From Planctomycetota bacterium (lineage in GTDB: Bacteria > Planctomycetota > UBA1135 > GCA-002686595): a stretch of DNA of 64,000 nt. The stretch is taken from the NCBI GenBank assembly GCA_012960475.1, contig DUBE01000035.1, forward strand, positions 1 to 64,000, read 5' to 3'. The notes beneath the pieces were generated by a model. It was not told the DNA's origin and ran no database searches. It saw only the letters and a program-made list of their open reading frames with translations. This document shows positions 28,608 through 37,574 of the stretch, piece by piece (the first letter of the stretch is position 1; every line of letters starts with the position of its first letter). The position numbers and the translations under genes are program-made.

Positions 28608-29453
28608 TCAGGGCAAGAGGGACCAGCTGTCCCCTTCTCGCAGGAGGTGCAGCTCGATGCCTGTGCCGGACTGCAGGCCCTTCTCTTTGGACTTGGGCAG
28701 CTTGGCAGCACGCGCGTCATAGACCAGTACATGGCCCTCGCCCATCACCCGGAAGGAGTCTCCTTCAACAATGCAGGCTGTATTCTCTGCGATGCCGATG
28801 CCCACGTAGCGTGGGTGGTCGAGGACTGCGGTCAGGAGCCGCGCGAGGCGATCGCGCTGGGTGAAGTGTTGGTCGACAATGACCGGAGCCCACAGGCCCA
28901 GACCTCTCTTGGAACTCATGGCTCCCTTGTGGAGGGGTGCGGGATCGGGAGCGCCTGAGATCATCACCTTGCTCATGATCGCGGCTCCTGCGCTGGTGCC
29001 CCCGATTACAGCTCCTTCGCGTCGTCGCTTGTGAATGATGTTGACCAATTTGGCTTTGGAGAGGGCGCTTGAGAGCCGTGTTTGACTGCCCCCCGGAAAC
29101 CAGATCAGGTCCGCGTTGGCGATTCTCATTTCTGCGGTGCTGTCGAGTGGATCGATTACATCGATCAACTCCACGCCAATATCTGCGAACATCTTGGCCG
29201 AGATTTGGCCCCGATTTTCGGTTTGGGACGCTTGGGGCAGGATCACCACCCTTGGCTTGGCAGAGCCGGTTAGTGCCAGGCCTTCGAACAGGACTTCTGT
29301 GGGAGTTCCACCGCCGCCCACAACCAAGAGGGCTCCGGGCTTTGGGTCTTGCTTGTTGGTGGTTTCAGTCGGGGACTGGCGAGAGTTGGCCCACGCGCCC
29401 AAGGTGAGGGTCGCCAGGGCAATCATTGTGAAGCGCTTCATGTGGGGCATCAT
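28608..29453 (-). CDS. Exported cyanophycinase-like serine peptidase (S51)
   Basis: A 281-residue protein of the peptidase S51 family. GGTSAGAAIM places the nucleophilic Ser at 154, and FPGGSQTRL (119-127) fits the conserved family block before it. An N-terminal hydrophobic segment (about 8-21) suggests export, as known for extracellular cyanophycinases. Such enzymes cut cyanophycin or other aspartyl peptides; no cyanophycin synthetase is in this window, so the substrate may differ. Three in-frame ATGs lie close together (29453, 29450, 29441) and the choice is uncertain. It sits 101 bases upstream of the ThuA-DUF1080 gene and 39 bases after the propeller-DUF1080 gene. Confidence 0.82.
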   Translation of the reverse strand: MMPHMKRFTMIALATLTLGAWANSRQSPTETTNKQDPKPGALLVVGGGGTPTEVLFEGLALTGSAKPRVVILPQASQTENRGQISAKMFADIGVELIDVIDPLDSTAEMRIANADLIWFPGGSQTRLSSALSKAKLVNIIHKRRREGAVIGGTSAGAAIMSKVMISGAPDPAPLHKGAMSSKRGLGLWAPVIVDQHFTQRDRLARLLTAVLDHPRYVGIGIAENTACIVEGDSFRVMGEGHVLVYDARAAKLPKSKEKGLQSGTGIELHLLREGDSWSLLP

Positions 29454-29492
29454 ACCCCTTGGGTCGATGCCGGAGCCGCTGCACCTAACGTC

Positions 29493-32102
29493 CTAGTCCA
29501 GTATCCGGATCATGATGTTCTTGGCCTCGATACGCGAACCCTCATGGTGCTGTTGCAGGGCGATGTGCCCCGCACCATGCCGCCGCTCTGGATCGACGAA
29601 TTCCGAGATCAATGCGCCGTTGATCGTGATCGCAATGTGGAGTCCTGCTTCCGTATCCATACAGAGAATCTCATAGTCGAACCAGGCGTTCTCCGGCACC
29701 AGCCAGGTGGTGACAGGCGCCAGGGAATAGAGACTTCCGGTTTTCTGGGGATCGGGAAAGTTCGAGTTGATCTGGGCCTCGTAACCAGGAGGCCAGCCTT
29801 CGATCGGCTGCACCCGGAAGTAGAACCCTGAGTTGCCCCCGTCATTGATCTTGAAGCGGCCCTTGAGTTCGAAATTCTTGTAGTCACCGCGCTTTGAGAA
29901 GAGGTGTCCGGTTTTGCCCGTACCAATCAGTGTGCCATCATCGGTCAACTCCCAACCTGCGTCTCCGGTGGTGATCCAGTCGTCAAACTCGACCTCCGGG
30001 AAGACCTCGATCCAGCCTTCCTCGGGGGTGGATCGGCGACCTGGCTGGACCATCAGTCCGCGGAAGGCGCAGCGTTTAGCCGCGCCGGTCAGGATAATGG
30101 GCCCAGTCGCGTTCTCATGAGCAGAGTGGGCGCCCTCGTCAGGCTTGTGCAGCACCACATTCTCCAGCATGGGCTGATCGTTGATGCGCAGAGAACGCAG
30201 CACAGCATCACGGGTTTTCTTGCCTGTGGCGTCAAAGCGGGCTGCTTGAATGTCCCAGGAGAGTTCGTTCCATTGGCTCTTGCCAAAGTAGCCGTGAATC
30301 GCCGGGTCCGGCTGCTTGCCGGCGACAGTTCCGCAAGCACTATCGTCTGTCAGGTGGATTGCATACTGCCCCAGCAGCCAAATCTGGGCGGAACCTCCGC
30401 GGGTCAGCTGGAACTCCAAAGCGCCCTTATGATCCGCTAGCAAGGTCTTGCCCTTGAATGGCGCATTTGCCTCAACCGGTACCAGGGCGCCGGTGCCTGG
30501 GGTCAAACTGAGGATACTGTCGTCCCCTTTGGTGGGTCCTGCATCCGCCAGCCGCCAGCCCTTGAAATCCCAGAGAGCAGTTGCATCGGAATAGGTCAAG
30601 CGCAGCCAACCCTCCATTGCATTGTCCTTGGAGGGTGGCGGGGGAACGACCTTTGAGACCTGTTCCTCACAGAGGGGTCCCTCTGGCAGCTGATTGATTG
30701 TGTAGGAGAATTCCCGGTGCAGCAGGGGCCGCCCATCTTCCGTGGTCAAGTTTCCTGGCAGCTTGACATCCAAACAGGTGCCCGCGGTGAGTTGAGCGAA
30801 GGTCAAACGCAGAGTCTTGCGGTCCGGCGCGATCTCCACCTTTGTCGCATTGAACGGCAACAGATGTTGGGGCGGTGAACCATATTCCCACCAGTAGTTG
30901 TAGTCGTACTGCAGTGCATTGACGGTCGATGGTTCGATCATGACCCCCTTGGCGAGGGGTTCGGTCAAGCTGATCTCAAAACCATCTTGCTGCAGGCGCA
31001 ACTCATGAATATCAAGGGGAGTGTGTCCGGTCCAGCGAAGGCGCGCCAGACCATCCGCTGGTGCGCGGCCTCCCCAGCCGCGGTTGGTATAACCCAGCAT
31101 CATGCTGCCGTCTGCGGCAAAGGCGATCCGGCAGGCAGAACCTAAGTTGCTGCGGAAGGGAACCACCGCTCCTTGGTATTCCCCACGGACTTTTTCCAGC
31201 AAGGCGCGCAATACTCGCCCATTGGTCATTTCGGCCACAAACAGCTGATCCGCGAATGGCCCGAATTTTCCTGCGCTCGGATCATGGGTCAGGTTTCCTG
31301 TGGAGCGCGACCAGCGATATGGAATCCAGATTGCAGGGGGTTTGCGTCTTGAAGCAGCTGATGAAGGGATCTCGTAGCTCGGTTCGGATCCGGTGGAGAG
31401 ATACTCGTCGGTCCACATCAGCGAAGCCGGGTGACCGAAGAACGCACCTTCGGTCACATGGTAGATGGGGCTGGATGCAACCCAATCCCCCTGGTTGTCG
31501 GTGACGAAGAGATCACCTGCAGCATTGGTTCCCACGCCGCAGGGACTGCGTAGACCATAGGCAAAGGGCCGTGTGGTTCCGTCGGGAGAAATCTGCAGAC
31601 ACCAACCGCGAAAGGGGACTGGCGATTTGCCGAGCCACCAGGGGTTCGCAAAGGAAACATTCAGCGTGATGTAGAAGTTGCCTTGTTTGTCCTGGGGCAG
31701 CCCGAATCCGAACTCGTGGTAATTTCCAGAAACGCCCCAGGTGTTTGAGATCGTGTCGATTCGGTCGCAGCGTCCATCACCGTCAGTGTCGAGAAGGCGC
31801 GAGAGTTCTCCCCGCTGCATGACATAGATCTGATCATTCACAACATTCAGGCCAAGTCCCTCTTGCAACCCTTCGGCGAAGAGCGTGAAGCGGGCCATTG
31901 AAGTGTCAGTAGCGAGGGTGCCTTCAACAATCCAGACCTGGCCTCTGCGTGTGCTGACCGCCAGGCGTCCGTCCGACAGGTAGTCCATGCCACCGACCTC
32001 TAGCACCACCCCCGGTGGGGGCTCGAAGGTTTCTAGCTTGTAGTAGGTGGACTCGGCTACATCGCTCTGGATGGCCGCCAGGAGTAGAGGAAACAGCATC
32101 AT
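29493..32102 (-). CDS. Glucose/sorbosone-dehydrogenase-like propeller fused to DUF1080
   Basis: An 869-residue exported protein. The first 400 residues form a propeller like those in PQQ-independent sugar dehydrogenases, with a probable calcium loop (LDTDGDGRCD) and GLRSPCGVG. A beta-sandwich linker (about 400-660) is followed by a C-terminal DUF1080 domain (about 690-869; EFDDWITTGDAGWE, GNSGFYFRV). The start is the ATG at 32102, fixed by a 4-base ATGA overlap (32099-32102) with the cytochrome gene before it. The coupling suggests a sugar-oxidising pair: the cytochrome accepts electrons and the DUF1080 domain processes the keto-sugar. No CxxCH is seen in this protein itself. Confidence 0.85.
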   Translation of the reverse strand: MMLFPLLLAAIQSDVAESTYYKLETFEPPPGVVLEVGGMDYLSDGRLAVSTRRGQVWIVEGTLATDTSMARFTLFAEGLQEGLGLNVVNDQIYVMQRGELSRLLDTDGDGRCDRIDTISNTWGVSGNYHEFGFGLPQDKQGNFYITLNVSFANPWWLGKSPVPFRGWCLQISPDGTTRPFAYGLRSPCGVGTNAAGDLFVTDNQGDWVASSPIYHVTEGAFFGHPASLMWTDEYLSTGSEPSYEIPSSAASRRKPPAIWIPYRWSRSTGNLTHDPSAGKFGPFADQLFVAEMTNGRVLRALLEKVRGEYQGAVVPFRSNLGSACRIAFAADGSMMLGYTNRGWGGRAPADGLARLRWTGHTPLDIHELRLQQDGFEISLTEPLAKGVMIEPSTVNALQYDYNYWWEYGSPPQHLLPFNATKVEIAPDRKTLRLTFAQLTAGTCLDVKLPGNLTTEDGRPLLHREFSYTINQLPEGPLCEEQVSKVVPPPPSKDNAMEGWLRLTYSDATALWDFKGWRLADAGPTKGDDSILSLTPGTGALVPVEANAPFKGKTLLADHKGALEFQLTRGGSAQIWLLGQYAIHLTDDSACGTVAGKQPDPAIHGYFGKSQWNELSWDIQAARFDATGKKTRDAVLRSLRINDQPMLENVVLHKPDEGAHSAHENATGPIILTGAAKRCAFRGLMVQPGRRSTPEEGWIEVFPEVEFDDWITTGDAGWELTDDGTLIGTGKTGHLFSKRGDYKNFELKGRFKINDGGNSGFYFRVQPIEGWPPGYEAQINSNFPDPQKTGSLYSLAPVTTWLVPENAWFDYEILCMDTEAGLHIAITINGALISEFVDPERRHGAGHIALQQHHEGSRIEAKNIMIRILD

Positions 32103-33271
32103 TTGGAGCACTCTTTGATGATGGCGGTTTGTGTGGCGTCATCCCAGGCGAGACAGGTCAGCCGGATGATGTCAACAGTCACATTGCGGCTGCTTGGGTA
32201 GATCCAGAAGCCCACATCGCCGCGGGGCCCGGGAACCGCACCTCCTTGATTGAGAAAGTCCATTGAACGAATCACTGTAACCTGGTAGCCGTTGCGGTTC
32301 TTGCGCACGACCCAGTGCTGTGTACCGTAGAGTCGATCCGTGTGCCCGTCGAGGGCCTTGCGCAGGTCCACTTCGTGAGCATCCACCAGGTCGGATGGCT
32401 TGATCACATCCAGACCGTCGAAGCGCAGGACTTTGTCTGGAGTGTCCGACATGATTGTAAAGGTGCGGCGCCATCCACTACCCGCTGGTGTTCGTACATG
32501 ACTGACTGTTTCCATGACCATGCCTGCGGATCTGCCCCCGTCAATCAGCTCGTACCCAATTCCGCCCACCGTATCCTTGGTGAAACTCGTTCGCATGGCG
32601 GCACCGAGTTCCTTGGCCGCTTCCTTGCTGCCAATTGTCGCTATGCGCCAAGGAGCCTTGGGTTTGCCACTTCCAATCAATTCAATCAGGTGCCCTAGGG
32701 GTTCGAGTGCTGTGCCACCCCGTCCGGTCCAATCCTTGCGGTCTGCGAAACGTCCGCTGCGTACGCCGAGCAGACGCACATCGTCCGTGCGGTATTCAAA
32801 GGTTGTGCCGCTGGGCAGTCCGATCAAGAGGCCTCGGGGCTGCTTCTCGGCTGTAGGAGATATTGGCGGCAGGAGGCCCCGCGCGAGCCGTGCTACATCG
32901 GTTACTACCAACTCCGTTTGGGCCGGATCGACAATCGTGCCAGGGGGACCCAGGGAAATCACATATTGCGCCAGCAGTTTGCGCTGCCCCTCAGTAAGGG
33001 CCACGTCGAAGGCTGGCATGGGCGTTCCAGGAATGCCATAGGAGAGAGTGCGCAGAATTGCCTCTGGCGTATTGCCATAGGAAAAGCCGCCTTCCAAGAA
33101 GGACCGTGCGGGCCGCTCAAGAGTTGTGGTGCCCTCTCCGTCTCCCTTTTCTCCATGGCAGGCTGCGCAGTGGGTCATGAACAGTTCCTTCGTCGGGCCG
33201 GTCTCCTGTGCCAGGAGTGGGGCCAGAAGGCAGGGGATCAGTAGGGCGAGAGGCAGGAATGGGCTTCGCAT
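32099..33271 (-). CDS. Exported cytochrome c with a DUF1583-like or unknown C-terminal domain
   Basis: A 390-residue protein with a signal peptide (1-21), a mono-heme cytochrome c domain (about 24-125; CAACH at 35-39, likely Met ligand in GTPMPAF), and a long C-terminal beta-rich region with no motif I can name (GVRSGRFADRKDW, YELIDGGRSAGMV, FWIYPSSRNVTV). The cytochrome is a plausible electron acceptor for the propeller protein encoded next, with which it overlaps by 4 bases. It is the first gene of the leftward cluster 33271-26584. Confidence 0.82.
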   Translation of the reverse strand: MRSPFLPLALLIPCLLAPLLAQETGPTKELFMTHCAACHGEKGDGEGTTTLERPARSFLEGGFSYGNTPEAILRTLSYGIPGTPMPAFDVALTEGQRKLLAQYVISLGPPGTIVDPAQTELVVTDVARLARGLLPPISPTAEKQPRGLLIGLPSGTTFEYRTDDVRLLGVRSGRFADRKDWTGRGGTALEPLGHLIELIGSGKPKAPWRIATIGSKEAAKELGAAMRTSFTKDTVGGIGYELIDGGRSAGMVMETVSHVRTPAGSGWRRTFTIMSDTPDKVLRFDGLDVIKPSDLVDAHEVDLRKALDGHTDRLYGTQHWVVRKNRNGYQVTVIRSMDFLNQGGAVPGPRGDVGFWIYPSSRNVTVDIIRLTCLAWDDATQTAIIKECSK

Positions 33272-33421
33272 GGGGGCCGCTAGGTTAGCGGGAGGGCCTC
33301 CAGGTGGGGAGTGATTCTCTGCCCAAGGTGGCGAATCTTGGAACCCCCGGCTCCCGGCCTGACTGCCTGTTGGGCTGCTTCCTCAAGGAAAGAATGTATC
33401 AAGGTCGATACACACCGCCGT

Positions 33422-33767
33422 ATGGCTCAGCAATCTCCTGTGAAGCAATCTGGGCACTCTGCGGTCCCCTCCTGCGTTCAAGTCGAGCAAGTCAGTGTCC
33501 TGCTGTGTGCGGGTCACTTGGATCAAGCTGCTCAGCGGATTGCCGATGGCGGACGAGAATCTGACCTTGCGTGAGCGTTCCTGGGCAGCCTTCGCCCTTG
33601 CTGAGGTACTCAAGGGCAGGGGCGAGCATCCGGCTGCCCTTGAAGCCTCTGAGCGCGGCAAACGCATGATCAAGGACTTCAAGAAGGAGTCCATTGATAG
33701 TGTGCAGGAATCCAGCAACTTTGAAGAGTCGCCCACTCTTGTTCGTGACATGGCAGTTCTTGCTTGA
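33422..33767 (+). pseudogene. Frameshifted TPR-protein remnant
   Basis: Two short frames join into one tetratricopeptide-like sequence if a single base is gained or lost near 33540-33546. The first frame runs from the ATG at 33422 and ends in VSVLLCAGHLDQAAQRI. The second continues with ENLTLRERSWAAFALAEVLK, GEHPAALEASERGKR and DFKKES, then stops at 33767. The A-x-x-L-x-x-G-x-x-x-x-A spacing matches TPRs, and the Lys/Arg-rich end recalls the TPR part of sulfotransferase-TPR fusions. No sulfotransferase domain follows. It may be a decayed fragment, a sequencing frameshift, or two unrelated chance frames; the second half alone (from about 33546) could be a small intact protein. Confidence 0.4.
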
Positions 33768-33860
33768 GCAGATCCGTTTGCATGGGCCTGCTTCTGAAGT
33801 AAGAATAGACGTCCCTTTCCTCTTCTGACGCATCTGCACCAGGGAGGCAAGCAAGACGCG

Positions 33861-34661
33861 ATGCCTGAATTCAAGCATGTCGACAGGGCGATCTACTACG
33901 ACGCCATGGGCGCTGGTCCGGTGGTTGTCTTTCAGCACGGTCTGGGGGGAGATCGACGGCAAGCTCTCGCTGCGTTGAGTGGATTGACCGGCTACCGAAT
34001 CGTTGCCATGGACGCTCCGGGGCATGGAGAAACCTGTGGGGAGCTTGGGAGCGCCAGCTTTCGGAGTTTCGCGGACTGTGTGCTTGGGTTGCTCGATCAC
34101 CTGGGTATCGAGTCGGCGGCTGTGGGGGGCATCTCCATGGGCTCAGGGATTGCTTTGGCCGTGGCTTTGCGGGCCCCCGATAGAGTGGGGTCCTTGATGT
34201 TGGTGCGGCCGGCTTGGCTTGCTGGCCGTAGGCCCATGAACCTTGACCTTGTGGCTCGGCTTGGGCATTGGATTGAGGATGACGGGCTTGACGCTGCTCG
34301 GGCGAAGTTGGAAATGGACTCCTTCTATCTGGAGATGTTGCGAACCGATCCGGCCTGCGCCGCGTCCTTGGCCGGAGTTCTCGAGCGGCCCCAGGCACTG
34401 GATGCTGCCGAGGTCTTGTATCGGATTGTGGACGACCGACCATTCGAGGCGATGGATGAGATGGCGGAGATCCGCTGTCCGACCCTGGTCATAGCAAACG
34501 AAGGCGACCCCGTGCATCCCCTTCTTCTTGGGGTCAAATTGTCTCAGGCAATTGATGAGGCGCAGCTTGAGGTCATTCCACCTCGTTACGCACAGGCGAC
34601 CGCTCATCAGGCAGCGTTGACACAGGCCCTGCAGGGTTTCTTGGATCAGCATTCCGGATGA
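33861..34661 (+). CDS. Alpha/beta hydrolase
   Basis: A 266-residue cytoplasmic alpha/beta hydrolase. It has the oxyanion motif QHGLGG (25-30), nucleophile elbow GGISMGSG with Ser at 92, a likely acidic residue in NEGDPVH near 215, and a terminal His in ATAHQ near 250, so the triad is intact. Length and motifs fit esterases, peroxidases or C-C hydrolases; the substrate is not predictable. GGGAGG precedes the ATG by about 12 bases. It stands between the TPR remnant and the M1 peptidase. Confidence 0.85.
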   Translation: MPEFKHVDRAIYYDAMGAGPVVVFQHGLGGDRRQALAALSGLTGYRIVAMDAPGHGETCGELGSASFRSFADCVLGLLDHLGIESAAVGGISMGSGIALAVALRAPDRVGSLMLVRPAWLAGRRPMNLDLVARLGHWIEDDGLDAARAKLEMDSFYLEMLRTDPACAASLAGVLERPQALDAAEVLYRIVDDRPFEAMDEMAEIRCPTLVIANEGDPVHPLLLGVKLSQAIDEAQLEVIPPRYAQATAHQAALTQALQGFLDQHSG

Positions 34662-34747
34662 TGGCAAGCGGAGAAAGCCTGCTTGCCCTCTAGCTGTTGT
34701 AGGCTCTGACCATGATCAACTGCGGTGCGGCCCCCCCTGTGAAGGTA

Positions 34748-36397
34748 ATGAACCCGAAGCAATTCACAAATGACATCAGACGGTGGTTCGTGCAGTTCAT
34801 GGCCCTGAGTGTTCTCGCGAGCGTACCTCTGCTTGCCCTGCAAACCGAGAATTCTGGCGGACCGTTGCGCGCAGACCAGGCCTGCTTTGATGTGCAGCAT
34901 TATGAGCTGATCCTGGTCGTGGTGCCCGAATCGAAGAAGATTGGGGCTTCCTTGACCATGACCGCGCGCATGGAGGAGGCCAGCGACAAGATCAGTCTGG
35001 ATCTCGACAGTCGCTTCACCGTGCGTCGTGTGACCGTGGGCGGCGTTGAAGTGGAAGCCAGTCACAAGGATGGGCGTATTGAGATTCCCCTACCCGAGGG
35101 ACAGGGTCGGGCGAGTCAAGAGCTGCAGGTCAATGTCCTTTACATGGGCACGCCACGAGAAGCGCCGAATGCCCCCTGGGTCGGCGGTTTCACTTGGGCC
35201 AAGACTCCCTCCGGAGCGGATTGGATCAGTACCACCTGTCAAATGGAGGGCGCGGATCTTTGGTGGCCTTGCAAGGACCACCCCTCCGACAAGCCGGAGA
35301 GCTTCGATTTGAAGGTCACCATTCCTGCGGGTCTTGTGTGTGCTTCGAATGGACGACTGATGGGCGTTCAAGAGGGTGGCAACGGAGCGCGCACTTTTCA
35401 TTGGCACACAAGCATGCCGATTGCGAACTACTCCATCTCCCTCAACATCGCTCCCTACGAGACAATTTCCCGCACCGTGGAAGGCATCGATGGGGACATG
35501 ATCCCGGTTACTTTCTGGCATCTTCCGGAGAACGCGGAGAAAGCCAAGGTGCTGTTTGAAGAGATTGTTGATCATCTCAAGCACTTGGAATCAGTTTGCG
35601 GGCCTTATCCATTTCATCAGGACAAGTACGGTGTGGTGGAGACGCCGCACCTTGGGATGGAGCATCAGACGATCATCGGCTACGGCAACAACTATTCCGG
35701 CGACCCGGAATTCGACTACGACTGGTTGCACCACCATGAGATGTCTCATGAGTGGTGGTCCAACCTCTTGACCTGCGTCGATTGGGCAGACTTTTGGATC
35801 CACGAGGGACTGGGCACTTACATGCAGGCCCTCTACTTAGAGAGCCGCTTCGGACCCGAGGCTTATCGCAAGAAGATGGCCATTGACTGGCGCCGGATCG
35901 GTTTTCACGGGGCAATTGCCCCCGCTGCTCCCCGCGGCACCCAGTCCATGTACTTTGCCGGTGGCGTTTCTGATGCGCCAGGCGGAGACATCTACTTCAA
36001 GGGATCCTGGGTTGTGCATAACCTGCGCTGGCTGATAGGAGATGAAGATTTCTTCAAGCTCTTGCGTGAATGGGCCAGGCCAGGGAAGGGGGGAAAGCCA
36101 CGGTTTGTCTCTACGAATGAACTGATCCAGGTCGCCTCGCGCCAAGCTGGGCAGGACCTCGGCTGGTATTTTGATGTAGTTCTGAAGGAGAAGCAGTTGC
36201 CTCGCCTGGTGGCTGATGTGAAGGACGGGGTGCTGCACCTTGAATGGACCAGCGCGGGCAAGCAGACCTACAACATGCCTGTAGAGGTCCTGGTCGGCGA
36301 CAAGCGTGTGCGAGTGGAGTGTCCGGGTGGCGAGGGTATGCTTCCCGTGGCCCAGCAGGAGTGGCAGCTTGATCCCGATCGTTGGCTTATTCGCTAA
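34748..36397 (+). CDS. M1-family zinc metallopeptidase, exported
   Basis: A 549-residue M1 aminopeptidase-like enzyme. The zinc site is complete: HEMSH at 330-334 and Glu 353, exactly HExxH-x18-E. The upstream substrate motif is GMEHQ rather than GAMEN, as in several exported M1 enzymes. The protein ends soon after the catalytic and middle domain, so it lacks the large C-terminal helical domain of PepN. The N-terminus has a basic stretch and a hydrophobic segment (about 19-33), indicating export. The start at 34748 (AAGG upstream) is preferred to an ATG at 34712. It converges on fbp with 12 bases between stops. Confidence 0.88.
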   Translation: MNPKQFTNDIRRWFVQFMALSVLASVPLLALQTENSGGPLRADQACFDVQHYELILVVVPESKKIGASLTMTARMEEASDKISLDLDSRFTVRRVTVGGVEVEASHKDGRIEIPLPEGQGRASQELQVNVLYMGTPREAPNAPWVGGFTWAKTPSGADWISTTCQMEGADLWWPCKDHPSDKPESFDLKVTIPAGLVCASNGRLMGVQEGGNGARTFHWHTSMPIANYSISLNIAPYETISRTVEGIDGDMIPVTFWHLPENAEKAKVLFEEIVDHLKHLESVCGPYPFHQDKYGVVETPHLGMEHQTIIGYGNNYSGDPEFDYDWLHHHEMSHEWWSNLLTCVDWADFWIHEGLGTYMQALYLESRFGPEAYRKKMAIDWRRIGFHGAIAPAAPRGTQSMYFAGGVSDAPGGDIYFKGSWVVHNLRWLIGDEDFFKLLREWARPGKGGKPRFVSTNELIQVASRQAGQDLGWYFDVVLKEKQLPRLVADVKDGVLHLEWTSAGKQTYNMPVEVLVGDKRVRVECPGGEGMLPVAQQEWQLDPDRWLIR

Positions 36398-36409
36398 CTT
36401 TGAGAGATA

Positions 36410-37432
36410 TCACTCTGGCGGGTTCTCTTCCAGGTGGCGCATGACATGATCTACTTCGTCGGGAGAGCCCATTACTACGCTCGTGCGTTGGTGCAGCGAG
36501 TCAGGCTGGATTTCCAGCGTCCGCGTCATGCCAGAGAAGGACTTGCCGCCAGCCTGTTCCACCAGCATGGCCATTGGGTTGGCTTCGTACATCAAGCGTA
36601 GCTTTCCCACGGGCGCCTTCGCTGTGGGTGGATAGAGGAAGACCCCACCCTTGATCATCACTCTGTGCACATCTGCCACCATCGCCCCAGCGTAGCGGGT
36701 CGAATAGCCGTTCTCGTGAGCCCACTTGAGGTAGTTCTTGTAGCCCAGCGCGAATTCGTTGCTGTAGGCTTCGTTCATGGAGTAGGTCTTGGCTGCGGCC
36801 GGAATTCGCAGGTTCTTCTCCACCAACAGGAACGAACCAATCGTCGGATCGAGGACAAACATCTGCACGCCTTTGCCATGGGTCAAGACCATCACTGTGG
36901 AGGGTCCATAGAGCACATAGCCCGCAGCTACTTGCTTGGTGCCTGATTGGCGGAGTGCTTCTTCGGGTGAATTGCTGCGGCGGTCGTGCTCAAGAATCGA
37001 AAAAATTGTCCCTACCGTTCCGCAGGTGTCGAGGTTTGACGAACCATCGAGGGGGTCAAAGAGCGCGATGTATGGGCGCTCACTGCTGTTGTCCGCATGC
37101 AGCATGATCGGCTCGTCGTTTTCTTCAGAGGCCACAATAGCCAGACCCGCACGAGATCCGAGGCATGAGATCAGGGTCTCGTTGGCGATCACATCGAGTT
37201 TTTGCTGCACTTCACCCTGGACATTTTCGGTGTCCATGGAACCCAGCACACCCTCGATACGAGCCCGCCGGCAACGCGCAGCGATGAACTTCGTGGCCAG
37301 GGAGATCGCGGATAGAATCCATGTGAATCGTCCCGATGCGTGGGGGTGCTGGGCCTCCTCCGCAAGCAGGTAGGACTGGATCGAGAGCAACTGTTCGCTG
37401 CGGATTTCCGTGGGGGTGGGGAGTTCACTCAT
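36410..37432 (-). CDS. fbp: Class 1 fructose-1,6-bisphosphatase
   Basis: A 340-residue class I FBPase, which hydrolyses fructose 1,6-bisphosphate to fructose 6-phosphate in gluconeogenesis. Metal-binding motifs are SEEND (102-106) and DPLDGSSN (126-133), followed by GTIFSI (141-146); the C-terminal part has the family's YAGAMVADVHR and GGVFLYP. Length matches the bacterial norm (about 330). The ATG at 37432 begins MSELPTP; the frame is open further upstream but overlaps the region before the gene at 37575. Together with korAB it points to active central carbon metabolism. Confidence 0.93.
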   Translation of the reverse strand: MSELPTPTEIRSEQLLSIQSYLLAEEAQHPHASGRFTWILSAISLATKFIAARCRRARIEGVLGSMDTENVQGEVQQKLDVIANETLISCLGSRAGLAIVASEENDEPIMLHADNSSERPYIALFDPLDGSSNLDTCGTVGTIFSILEHDRRSNSPEEALRQSGTKQVAAGYVLYGPSTVMVLTHGKGVQMFVLDPTIGSFLLVEKNLRIPAAAKTYSMNEAYSNEFALGYKNYLKWAHENGYSTRYAGAMVADVHRVMIKGGVFLYPPTAKAPVGKLRLMYEANPMAMLVEQAGGKSFSGMTRTLEIQPDSLHQRTSVVMGSPDEVDHVMRHLEENPPE

Positions 37433-37574
37433 GGGACTTGCAGGGTCTGAGGGGCGGTCTGGGGTAGTCTTGTCGACCGAAGTGTGTCCACAGCACTCAG
37501 GTGGAGAGTATCGACCGCTGGTTCGCCTTACCATATGGCAGTTGATCCAGACTAGCTCGAAAACCGATCCAAGC

